Source: Maccoyibacter intestinihominis (GTDB taxonomy: Bacteria; Bacillota; Clostridia; Lachnospirales; Lachnospiraceae). From it: a DNA stretch of 64,000 nucleotides. Numbering within the stretch: the first letter of the stretch is position 1; each line of letters opens with the position of its first letter. The DNA is taken from NCBI RefSeq assembly GCF_040096355.1, contig NZ_JBBMEX010000003.1, positions 1 through 64,000 of the forward strand, written 5' to 3'. Below are positions 34,356-42,304 of the stretch, piece by piece. Position numbers and translations under genes: made by a program. Under the pieces are notes generated by a model that searched no databases, was not told where the DNA came from, and saw nothing but the letters and a program-made list of their open reading frames with translations.

Positions 34356-35534
34356 TTAATGATGAAACAGACGAATTCCGGTAAATGCCATCGCCATTCC
34401 ATATTTATTACAGGTTTCAATGACATTGTCATCACGGATAGAACCGCCCGGCTCAGCCACATATTTTACACCGCTCTTATGAGCACGTTCGATGTTATCT
34501 CCGAATGGGAAGAATGCATCGGAGCCAAGTGCCACGTCTTCTAACTGATCTAACCATGCACGTTTTTCTTCTCTCGTAAATACCTCCGGTTTTACTTTGA
34601 AGATTTTTTCCCATGCACCATCTGCTAAGACATCCCTGTAATCTTCACCGATATATAAGTCGATGGAATTGTCACGGTCTGCTCTTCCGATGCCGTCCAC
34701 AAACTGTAAACCTAAAACCTGTGGAGACTGACGGAGCCACCAGTTATCCGCTTTGCTTCCTGCAAGGCGCGTACAGTGGATACGGGACTGCTGTCCTGCA
34801 CCGATTCCGATTGCCTGTCCACCTTTTGCATAACATACGGAATTGGACTGTGTATACTTTAATGTAATCATGGAAATTGCCAAATCAATCTTTGCAGATT
34901 CCGGAATTTCCTTGTTCTCGGTTACGATATCAGAGAAGAAATTCTCATCAATCTTTAATTCATTTCTTCCCTGCTCAAACGTAATACCAAAGACTTCTTT
35001 TCTCTCAAGTTCCTTTGGAACATAGTTCTCATCAATTTCAATAACGTTGTAATTGCCTTTTTTCTTAGCTTTTAAAATCTCAAGAGCTTCCGGCTCATAT
35101 CCCGGTGCGATCACACCATCGGACACTTCTCTTTTGATGATCTTTGCGGTTGCAACATCGCAGACATCTGATAAGGAGATAAAATCTCCAAAAGAGGACA
35201 TACGATCAGCTCCTCTGGCTCTTGCATAGGCATTTGCAAGTGGAGTAAACTCCATATCCATATCGTCTACCCAGTAAATTTTCTTTTCCACATCACTCAT
35301 CGGGAGTCCGACTGCTGCGCCTGCCGGTGATACATGTTTAAAAGAAGTTGCTGCCGGAAGTCCGGTTGCTTTTTTTAATTCCTTGACTAACTGCCAGCCG
35401 TTAAATGCATCTAAAAAGTTGATATATCCCGGTTTTCCGTTTAAAACCTTAATTGGAAGTTCTCCCTCTTCCATGTAGATCCTTGAAGGTTTCTGATTTG
35501 GATTGCATCCGTATTTTAATTCTAATTCTCTCAT
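34356..35534 (-). CDS. AICAR transformylase (stand-alone PurH formyltransferase domain)
   Basis: Phosphoribosylaminoimidazolecarboxamide formyltransferase (392 aa), step 9 of purine synthesis, adding a formyl group from 10-formyl-THF to AICAR. LKYGCNPNQKP is the start of the AICARFT domain; TSFKHVSPAGAAVG contains the catalytic Lys-His; TLKYTQSNSVCYAKGGQAIGIGAGQQSRIHC and DAFFPFGDNIERA follow. The usual fused IMP cyclohydrolase half is missing and is replaced by the separate PurO-type gene just upstream (10-nt gap). Start has GAGGAG before it. Confidence 0.92.
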   Translation of the reverse strand: MRELELKYGCNPNQKPSRIYMEEGELPIKVLNGKPGYINFLDAFNGWQLVKELKKATGLPAATSFKHVSPAGAAVGLPMSDVEKKIYWVDDMDMEFTPLANAYARARGADRMSSFGDFISLSDVCDVATAKIIKREVSDGVIAPGYEPEALEILKAKKKGNYNVIEIDENYVPKELERKEVFGITFEQGRNELKIDENFFSDIVTENKEIPESAKIDLAISMITLKYTQSNSVCYAKGGQAIGIGAGQQSRIHCTRLAGSKADNWWLRQSPQVLGLQFVDGIGRADRDNSIDLYIGEDYRDVLADGAWEKIFKVKPEVFTREEKRAWLDQLEDVALGSDAFFPFGDNIERAHKSGVKYVAEPGGSIRDDNVIETCNKYGMAMAFTGIRLFHH

Positions 35535-35544
35535 GGTTTCTCCT

Positions 35545-36261
35545 CTATCTCTGATTCTTATTTACAATCTTTGTCTCGTAAGTTCCATTTTCAATATCAA
35601 TATATCTTACAAATAAAGATACTTTGTTGTCCTCATTTAAGCTGTTCCAGAGCAGATTGGTATACTCTTCGATATCATCTGAAACGGCGATCAGTTCCGG
35701 TTCTCCCTCAAAACTTGGCAGCGGATTGCCATCCCCCATATAGGTATGTATAAAATGTCCTTCGCCGCTCTTTGGATTTTCATATGCAAAGGTATAACGA
35801 TTGCAGGAAGAAGGGTCACCGTTGTTGCTTTTTAAAATAGACATTGCATAGTTGTAAGAACCCTTGTCCACATGCATAATACCGGAAATACGAGGTGTAT
35901 AGTTCGGTGCATCCGGCTCAAACTCTCTGGTTCTGAGTGCCTGCTCAAATGTCTGCTGTTTATCCATTAATTCATAGATCGTATCAGTCTGATCTCCGTT
36001 TGTGACAATGGTCTTATTTCCTAATACACGCACCGGTGCATAGATGATCAGGCTTGGATCACTCAGCTTCGATGGGTCAAATGCTTCTGTACGGATGCCT
36101 TCTCCTTCTGTCACAAAGACACGGTTACGGCTGTTCTCGCTTCTTCCCATAATAAAATAAGCCGTCACTGCATATTTTCCATTTGGTGACTTACCGATAA
36201 TAATCCCACGTCCAGGATAAGAATTGTTCTGTAATTCTTTTTCGATTGATCTCATTTCCAT
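35545..36261 (-). CDS. PurO-type IMP cyclohydrolase
   Basis: IMP cyclohydrolase (238 aa) of the archaeal-type PurO-like family, which closes the ring of FAICAR to give IMP. MEMRSIEKELQNNSYPGRGIIIGKSPNGKYAVTAYFIMGRSENSRNR is the family N terminus. The ATG at 36261 has AGGAGG 9 nt upstream; the frame extends 11 codons further but those precede the ribosome site. It forms an operon with the AICAR transformylase, together replacing bifunctional PurH. The Shine-Dalgarno is joined to the stop of a short upstream ORF related to the one before hydC. Confidence 0.88.
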   Translation of the reverse strand: MEMRSIEKELQNNSYPGRGIIIGKSPNGKYAVTAYFIMGRSENSRNRVFVTEGEGIRTEAFDPSKLSDPSLIIYAPVRVLGNKTIVTNGDQTDTIYELMDKQQTFEQALRTREFEPDAPNYTPRISGIMHVDKGSYNYAMSILKSNNGDPSSCNRYTFAYENPKSGEGHFIHTYMGDGNPLPSFEGEPELIAVSDDIEEYTNLLWNSLNEDNKVSLFVRYIDIENGTYETKIVNKNQR

Positions 36262-36274
36262 GAATATAATCCTC

Positions 36275-36304
36275 CTACTTATGATTGCCCACAAAGCGTG
36301 GCAT
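36275..36304 (-). other. Leader upstream ORF (MPRFVGNHK) before the IMP cyclohydrolase gene
   Basis: Nine codons ATG to TAG, whose stop is part of TAGGAGG, the Shine-Dalgarno of the next gene. The DNA from CATCTA to the start codon aligns with the hydC leader (identical MPR codons, then C/F, A/V, G). The stretch GCCAC...GTGGGC can also pair. It lies about 15 nt from the predicted transcription start. Confidence 0.55.
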
Positions 36305-36325
36305 TTAGATGCTCTAACTTTTTCT

Positions 36326-36355
36326 ATATTAACATGAAATAAGACCCCTTTTCAA
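36326..36355 (-). promoter_or_regulatory. Promoter of the purine operon
   Basis: Minus strand TTGAAA (36350-36355), 18-bp spacer, TAATAT (36326-36331). It overlaps the terminator hairpin of the preceding HAD gene. Confidence 0.55.
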
Positions 36356-36371
36356 TGAAAGGAGCCTTATT
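36339..36371 (-). terminator. Terminator of the HAD phosphatase operon
   Basis: Imperfect stem AATAAG...CCTTT with AAAGG...CTTATT, followed by TTTC on the minus strand, about 53 bp after the HAD gene stop. Confidence 0.6.
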
Positions 36372-36423
36372 AGTAGTATTAAATTATTTACTTAATTCTA
36401 TTAGTCACTCTTATAAATAAATT

Positions 36424-37074
36424 TTATAAAATCTTTGCGTACTCTGCCACCTCCGGAAGTCTCTGTGCCACACCCGACAAAAATGGCTGAATCTCTTCCT
36501 CCGGCTGCGTTAAATCCGGCACCATAACCACCCTCAGCCCTGCCGCATAAGCAGACCGTACCCCGACTGGAGAATCCTCGACCGCAATACACTCGGACGG
36601 TTCTTTTTCTAACTGCCTGCACGCCTCTAAATAGACATCCGGCATCGGTTTGCCGTTTTTGACATTCGACACACTTAAAATCCGGTCAAATTTTTCTAAA
36701 ACGCCAATCTGTGACAGATAAGAACTTGCACGTTCCATATCCGTTGCCGTTGCAACTGCCGTCTGCAAACCTTCTCTTTTTAAAATACTTAACACTTCAT
36801 CCACGCCCGGCTTTTTCTCTATGCCACGGCTTTCTAAAATTGCACGAAGCCGCTTTCTACGCTCTGCATGAAAATATTCAAAGTCAAAGTCCTCTCCGTA
36901 CTTTTCTAACAGCATCGGCTTGGAAAATTTCCGGTTCAGGCTTCGCATGGATAAAAAGACTTCTCTTGGAATCTCATAGCCCATCTCTTTTGTGATGTCC
37001 ATCCCAAGCTGTATATAATATTTTTCGGTGTCGATCAACACACCATCCATATCAAAAATAACTGCTTTGATCAT
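36424..37074 (-). CDS. HAD-family phosphatase (beta-phosphoglucomutase-like)
   Basis: HAD hydrolase (216 aa) with motif I DMDGVLIDTE (nucleophile Asp), a helical cap (about 15-80), motif II TATD, and motif III/IV KPMPDVYLEA then AVEDSPVGVRSAYAAG. The cap and IAVEDSPVG pattern fit the beta-phosphoglucomutase/sugar-phosphatase subgroup. I start at the ATG at 37074, one base after the UPF0210 stop, because MIKAVIFDMDG is the canonical N terminus; there is no strong Shine-Dalgarno, so coupling to the gene before is likely. Confidence 0.88.
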   Translation of the reverse strand: MIKAVIFDMDGVLIDTEKYYIQLGMDITKEMGYEIPREVFLSMRSLNRKFSKPMLLEKYGEDFDFEYFHAERRKRLRAILESRGIEKKPGVDEVLSILKREGLQTAVATATDMERASSYLSQIGVLEKFDRILSVSNVKNGKPMPDVYLEACRQLEKEPSECIAVEDSPVGVRSAYAAGLRVVMVPDLTQPEEEIQPFLSGVAQRLPEVAEYAKIL

Positions 37075-37075
37075 G

Positions 37076-38440
37076 TTAGTTCTTAAAGCTGTGGATCGGA
37101 GCCGGAATTCTTCCGCCACGGTTTACAAATGCATCACAGGAATATTTATTGACCGGCATGATCGGTGCATAACCTAACAATCCGCCAAATTCCACGGTTT
37201 CGCCAACCCCTTTTCCGATAACAGGAATAATACGGACTGCCGTTGTCTTCTGGTTGATCATACCGATTGCCATTTCATCTGCAATAATTCCTGAAATTGT
37301 CGTTGCCCTGGTATCTCCCGGAATTGCGATCATATCAAGTCCTACGGAACATACGCAGGTCATTGCCTCTAATTTTTCTAAGGATAACGCTCCTGCCGTT
37401 ACCGCGTCGATCATTCCCTGATCCTCGCTGACCGGAATAAACGCACCGCTTAAGCCTCCAACGTAAGAGGATGCCATGACACCACCCTTTTTTACCTGGT
37501 CATTCAAAAGTGCAAGTGCCGCTGTCGTTCCCGGTGCTCCTGCATACTCTAAACCGATCTCCTCTAAGATCTCTGCAACGGAATCTCCGATTGCCGGTGT
37601 CGGTGCTAAGGACAGATCGATAATTCCAAACGGGATTCCTAATTTTCTGGAAGCCTCCTGTGCTACAAGCTGGCCGACTCTGGTAACTTTGAATGCTGTC
37701 TTTTTGATCGTCTCACAAAGCACTTCAAAATTCTCGCCACGCACTTTTTCTAATGCCGTCTTAACAACTCCAGGTCCTGATACACCGACATTGATGATCG
37801 CGTCTGCCTCGGTCACTCCATGGAATGCTCCTGCCATAAACGGGTTATCATCAGGTGCATTGCAAAGCACTACTAATTTGGCACATCCTAAGGAATCATT
37901 CTCCTTCGTATATTCTGCTGCCTGTAAAATGACATCTCCCATCAGTCTGACGGCATCCATGTTGATCCCGGTCTTTGTGGAACCGACATTGACGGAACTG
38001 CAGATATATTCTGTCTCGGCAAGTGCCTGTGGGATAGAACGGATCAACAGCTCATCACTTTTTGTCATTCCTTTAGAAACCAATGCAGAATAACCGCCGA
38101 TGAAGTTTACTCCTACCTCGCGGGCTGCATCATCGAGTGTTTTTGCGATCGTCACATAGTCTTCCGGTGTCTTACACGCAGAAGCACCGATCAAAGAAAT
38201 CGGTGTGATCGAGATTCTTTTATTTACGATCGGAATACAGTATTTGTTTTCAATCTCTTTTCCTACTTTCACAAGGTCTTTTGCAACCGTTGTGATCTTG
38301 CGGTAGATATTTTCATTGACCTTTGCTAAATCCGTATCAATACAATCGAGCAGACTGATACCTAACGTAATGGTACGCACGTCTAAATTCTCATGCTCGA
38401 TCATCTTATTTGTTTCATTTACTTCCCATATATTAATCAT
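37076..38440 (-). CDS. UPF0210 (DUF711, 'PFL family') protein
   Basis: A 454-residue protein of the UPF0210 family, whose members are distantly related to pyruvate formate-lyase folds but have no established reaction. Recognisable are SLIGASACKTPEDYVTIAKTLD, VNFIGGYSALVSKGM and ...GAPGTTAALALLNDQVKKGGVMASS. Full length. Nearly always found after an ACT-domain UPF0237 gene, as here (11-nt gap), so the ACT protein may sense an amino acid for it. Confidence 0.9.
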   Translation of the reverse strand: MINIWEVNETNKMIEHENLDVRTITLGISLLDCIDTDLAKVNENIYRKITTVAKDLVKVGKEIENKYCIPIVNKRISITPISLIGASACKTPEDYVTIAKTLDDAAREVGVNFIGGYSALVSKGMTKSDELLIRSIPQALAETEYICSSVNVGSTKTGINMDAVRLMGDVILQAAEYTKENDSLGCAKLVVLCNAPDDNPFMAGAFHGVTEADAIINVGVSGPGVVKTALEKVRGENFEVLCETIKKTAFKVTRVGQLVAQEASRKLGIPFGIIDLSLAPTPAIGDSVAEILEEIGLEYAGAPGTTAALALLNDQVKKGGVMASSYVGGLSGAFIPVSEDQGMIDAVTAGALSLEKLEAMTCVCSVGLDMIAIPGDTRATTISGIIADEMAIGMINQKTTAVRIIPVIGKGVGETVEFGGLLGYAPIMPVNKYSCDAFVNRGGRIPAPIHSFKN

Positions 38441-38451
38441 GGTATCTCTCC

Positions 38452-38736
38452 TTAGATTCTGTGCATTTTTTCAAAAATTTCTTCTCTCTGGCATTTGATA
38501 TCAACGCCAATCTCTTCGCCAATCTGTGCTAACTCTTTTGAGATGTCGGCAAATGGTTTTTCTGTTCCACTCAGATCTACGATCATCATCATGTTAAAAA
38601 ATCCCTGCACGATGGTCTGTGAGATATCCATAACGTTTACACGGTTGTTTGCAAGATAGGTGCAGACTTTTGCAATAATACCTACGGTGTCTTTTCCTAC
38701 TACTGTGATAATTGTCTTATTTGCTGATGTTTCCAT
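38452..38736 (-). CDS. ACT domain protein (UPF0237)
   Basis: Ninety-four residues forming a single ACT domain: KTIITVVGKDTVGIIAKVCTYLANNRVNVMDISQTIVQGFFNMMMIVDL. ACT domains bind amino acids. Partner of the adjacent UPF0210 protein; the pair is conserved in Firmicutes and archaea. Starts METSANK. Confidence 0.9.
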   Translation of the reverse strand: METSANKTIITVVGKDTVGIIAKVCTYLANNRVNVMDISQTIVQGFFNMMMIVDLSGTEKPFADISKELAQIGEEIGVDIKCQREEIFEKMHRI

Positions 38737-38787
38737 TTTTGATTTCCTCTCTGTTTTATTCTTCCTGACTGCTGATACAGTCTGTTT

Positions 38788-39585
38788 TTATACACAAAGC
38801 ATCGGCATTGGTTCATTGCGTTTTGCCACATATATCGGGAAATCATTTCCCTTATATGGATTTTCTCCTAATGTGACTTCCTGACGCACGGTCTCATATG
38901 CCAGCTCTGCATAATTATTTTCTTTACTTAAATGCCCTAAAATTACGGCTTTCATATCATCATGGAGCAGTTCTCCTAAAAGCTGCCCGGACACTTCATT
39001 CGAAAGATGCCCCCGCTCGCCTAATATCCTTCGTTTTAACGGATAAGGATAGCTCCCGGCTTCTAACATGCGCACATCGTGATTTGCCTCTAACAGTAAA
39101 ATGTCCAGCCCCTGTAATTTTTCAATCAAATAATCATCGTAGATGCCTAAATCCGTGATAATGGCGATCTTATGATTTTCATTTTTTAAAATATAGGCAA
39201 CCGGATCTGCCGCATCGTGCGAAATGCGTACCGGATGCACGACGATCTCTCCGATCGTAATATCCATATCCGGCTCTAAGACACGGTACAAAGACGGGTC
39301 TATCTTCCCAACAGAAGGCGTATTGGCAATCGCCTCTAACGTTCCCTTCGTCCCATAGATCGGAAGTCCATATCTTCTTGCAATGACTCCTAAACCACTG
39401 ATGTGGTCAGAATGTTCATGCGTGATCAGGATTCCTTCCATCTCTGCTGTTTTCAATCCCACGGAGTTCAGCCCCGCTTCAATTCTCTTTCCACTAATTC
39501 CGGCATCGATCATCAAATGACAATTCTGCGTTCCCGCACAGATACAGTTGCCACTGCTGCCACTTGCTATACTACATATTTCCAT
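38788..39585 (-). CDS. MBL-fold metallohydrolase (WalJ/YycJ-like)
   Basis: Metallo-beta-lactamase fold hydrolase (265 aa). ASGSSGNC near the N terminus and THEHSDHISGLGVIAR (metal ligands HxHxDH) are typical of YycJ/WalJ; further ligands in RISHDAADPVAY and VILGHLSKENN. Family members are exonuclease-like and linked to replication and cell wall coordination. The ATG overlaps the stop of the FtsA-like gene (TGATG). Confidence 0.87.
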   Translation of the reverse strand: MEICSIASGSSGNCICAGTQNCHLMIDAGISGKRIEAGLNSVGLKTAEMEGILITHEHSDHISGLGVIARRYGLPIYGTKGTLEAIANTPSVGKIDPSLYRVLEPDMDITIGEIVVHPVRISHDAADPVAYILKNENHKIAIITDLGIYDDYLIEKLQGLDILLLEANHDVRMLEAGSYPYPLKRRILGERGHLSNEVSGQLLGELLHDDMKAVILGHLSKENNYAELAYETVRQEVTLGENPYKGNDFPIYVAKRNEPMPMLCV

Positions 39586-41702
39586 CAGTTATTCTCTTCC
39601 CAATAAATATCTACGACATCGCCATCTTTTAGTGGTGCCGTATACTCTGTGTTCTGTCCGTTCAGATGTGTGACGATATTCCGTCCTCTCGAATCATTCA
39701 GATTAAACTCTATATAGTCAAATACATCTACATAAATGTATTCTGCTTTTCCACTCATAAAGATTGGCTCTTTATTTACGATGACCTGAATGCCTGCCGG
39801 TTCTTCTTTCTCTTCCTTTACCGGCTCTTCCGGTGTGGCTGCCGGTTCACTTTCTGTCTGTGCTCCCTCGGATGCTGCTTCTATTTCTTTTCCGCTTTCA
39901 GAAACTGCCGGTTCCTCCGGTGCAGCCTCGTCCTGTGCAAGATCCTCAATATGTGTTCTGGTCTCTACCACCGTCCACTCTACGGAAAAATTCTCATAGA
40001 CTAACGTTGCCATATCTGCATCCCGGTTATTTACTAAAATCTCCTGATCTAAATCCAGTTCCACATCCATGAACTCCACAAGCTGTCCTATCGTATAATA
40101 ATTGCGCAGCTCGATCCTGTCACCCTCCTGTATCCGGTAAGATGGCGGCTCTAAGACACCGTTGACCTCTACAAACCGTGGGCAGATTACAGTCTTTTTA
40201 TTGACCTCAAATACGATCGTAGACTCTGTATATTCTTCTAACTGTTCTACCGTACCTGCTGCATCTTCTCCGATCGTAGACGGTTCAATGACGATCTCAC
40301 AGTTTGCCTCTAACGGAGTATTGATATTGACAACCTTTCCATTCATCCGTACAACGGCAGATTCTCCGCTCTGTCCTCTTAGAATCCTTGGTCTTCCATT
40401 GACCATGAAATTCACTTCTTTTCCTCTTCTTGGGAAAAGCTGGTCATTTGGGAATCCTGCCTGCATTGCCGCATCCACAACCGTCAGCTTGCTGTTGTCA
40501 TAGAGTTTCATGCGTTCCCCATTAAAATGAATCATAATAAAGTTATTTTTCTGATCATAATAATTCAGGCAGATACCGATCGGTGTTACTAACAACGGAT
40601 CTTTCTGAATATCCGTCTGCTCAAAATGTACTTCCTGCAATACCTCTTCTCCACGAAGTGCCACACGCTCATGCGGAAGTCCTAATTTATCCGCTAACAT
40701 TTCCGTAAAACCGTGGATTTTTCCGCCACCGCCGACTACAAAGGTCGCACTGACCGATTTATCACCGTTTAATGCCTTGATCTTCTCTGCGACAGAGGTT
40801 GTGATCCGGTCTACTAATTCCTCTGTGATATCCCATACCTCCTTTGCCGGGATCGTATGAGAAATACTCATGATATCCTTAAATTCTATCTCTTTTTCAG
40901 AACCGGAGCCTAACTTAATATGTTCTGCGGTCTTGAAATCCACCAGATAATGCTGTACTAACATTTCCGTAATCTCATCACCTGCAAACGGGATCATTCC
41001 ATAAGCAATAATGCTTCCGTCTCTGGTAATGGAAATATCGGACGTTCCCGCACCCACATCGACTAACGCAATATTCAGCATACGGAATGCCTCAGGAATC
41101 GCTACATTAATTGCCGCGATAGGCTCTAAGGTCATATTGGCAACTTCCAATCCTGCTAAATTGCATGCAGAATAAAGTCCGTCCACAACGTCTTCCGGTA
41201 AAAATGTTACGATAATATCCTCGGAAATCCGGTCTGCTTTATGCCCCTCTAAATTAGAAAAAATATCATCATTCAAGTAATATTTTACAACGGAATAACC
41301 GACACAGTAGAACTTGAACTTTGTATCATTCTCTTCCTTTAAAATGCCGGATGCTTTTTCAATTCCCAACAGATCCAGCGTATGTATATCTTCCCTTGTC
41401 ACAACGGTCTCTTCGTCATACTCATACTCTACCGTTGTGGTCACTGTTTTTAACACACGACCTGCGGCAGCAATACAGACTTCCGTAAGCGGTGTGCCAA
41501 TCTGTTCTTCTAACTGCTGCTTTACGGTTTCAATTGTTTTTGCAACTCTTCCAATATCGTGAATCTGACCGTCTAACATCGCACGCGTCTCATGTTCTTT
41601 CATGTACTGTGCAACTACGATAAATTCTGTACCCTCTTTGTATCCGACGGTTCCAACAACATTTCTCGTTCCGATATCCAATCCAAATACCAATGGTTCC
41701 AT
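39585..41702 (-). CDS. Long FtsA-like actin-family ATPase
   Basis: A 705-residue protein. The N-terminal half is FtsA/actin-like: phosphate-1 VFGLDIGTRNVVGTVG, an SHS2/1C-type insertion, phosphate-2 ALVDVGAGTSDISI, adenosine loop TFVVGGGGKIHGFTEML. The C-terminal half, absent from normal FtsA (about 420 aa), has a region rich in beta strands, an acidic Pro/Glu linker (about 590-640, EEPAVSESGKEIEAASEGAQ) and an ending domain. No clear C-terminal amphipathic membrane helix is seen. I start at 41702, since GAGGAG lies 8 nt before it and overlaps the earlier in-frame ATG. A cell-division or surface-assembly role is inferred from the fold. Confidence 0.82.
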   Translation of the reverse strand: MEPLVFGLDIGTRNVVGTVGYKEGTEFIVVAQYMKEHETRAMLDGQIHDIGRVAKTIETVKQQLEEQIGTPLTEVCIAAAGRVLKTVTTTVEYEYDEETVVTREDIHTLDLLGIEKASGILKEENDTKFKFYCVGYSVVKYYLNDDIFSNLEGHKADRISEDIIVTFLPEDVVDGLYSACNLAGLEVANMTLEPIAAINVAIPEAFRMLNIALVDVGAGTSDISITRDGSIIAYGMIPFAGDEITEMLVQHYLVDFKTAEHIKLGSGSEKEIEFKDIMSISHTIPAKEVWDITEELVDRITTSVAEKIKALNGDKSVSATFVVGGGGKIHGFTEMLADKLGLPHERVALRGEEVLQEVHFEQTDIQKDPLLVTPIGICLNYYDQKNNFIMIHFNGERMKLYDNSKLTVVDAAMQAGFPNDQLFPRRGKEVNFMVNGRPRILRGQSGESAVVRMNGKVVNINTPLEANCEIVIEPSTIGEDAAGTVEQLEEYTESTIVFEVNKKTVICPRFVEVNGVLEPPSYRIQEGDRIELRNYYTIGQLVEFMDVELDLDQEILVNNRDADMATLVYENFSVEWTVVETRTHIEDLAQDEAAPEEPAVSESGKEIEAASEGAQTESEPAATPEEPVKEEKEEPAGIQVIVNKEPIFMSGKAEYIYVDVFDYIEFNLNDSRGRNIVTHLNGQNTEYTAPLKDGDVVDIYWEENN

Positions 41703-41703
41703 C

Positions 41704-42303
41704 TTATTTCTCCTCATTAAAAATCTTTACAAGTTGTAAATTTGTATCTTCTACGCTTCCATTGTTATCAATGACTTTCACACAATGTCGGCGGTATTCC
41801 TCCTCAGTGAGCTGGCTTGCAAATATCCCATCTATTTTTTCATCGGAATATCCGCGGTTTTCGCGAAGCCGCTCCCTACGATTTTCTTCACTGGTATAAA
41901 TATACCATAACTCATCACAGATTTCATCATAATGCTCTTCAATTAAAAGGGCTGCCTCTAAGATCAGAAAATCCAGTGCCCCTTTTGTCTTTTCCGCTTC
42001 ATAGACTTCTAAGATATATTCCCGGACTGCAGGATGTACGATCCCGTTCATCTGCTCTCTCTTTGTTTCATCCGAAAAAATGACCTGTGCCATCTTCAGA
42101 CGGTCAAAACTTCCATCCTGTAAAAAAATATCCTCTGCTCCAAATACTTCCTTTATTGTATCATAACATTTTGTTCCCGGCATCATCAAATCATGGGCAA
42201 TCTCATCTGCAAGCATTACTTTTGCATTATAATGTTCTGCGATATATCCTAATATTGCGGATTTCCCAGCTCCGACACCGCCTGTAATTCCAATAAATTT
42301 CAT
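41704..42303 (-). CDS. coaE: Dephospho-CoA kinase
   Basis: Last step of coenzyme A synthesis: ATP-dependent phosphorylation of dephospho-CoA. MKFIGITGGVGAGKSAILGYI carries the P-loop; ADEIAHDLM and HPAVREYI are CoaE motifs. 199 aa. The ATG at 42303 is one base after the polA stop; an in-frame extension into polA is ignored because MKFIGITGG is the usual start. The polA-coaE order is common in Firmicutes. Confidence 0.94.
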   Translation of the reverse strand: MKFIGITGGVGAGKSAILGYIAEHYNAKVMLADEIAHDLMMPGTKCYDTIKEVFGAEDIFLQDGSFDRLKMAQVIFSDETKREQMNGIVHPAVREYILEVYEAEKTKGALDFLILEAALLIEEHYDEICDELWYIYTSEENRRERLRENRGYSDEKIDGIFASQLTEEEYRRHCVKVIDNNGSVEDTNLQLVKIFNEEK

Positions 42304-42304
42304 C

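Noticed and set aside
36262..36330. A purine riboswitch in the leader of the purine operon
   Set aside because: The predicted leader is only about 60 nt and lacks the three-way junction and conserved loops; it contains the mini-ORF element instead.
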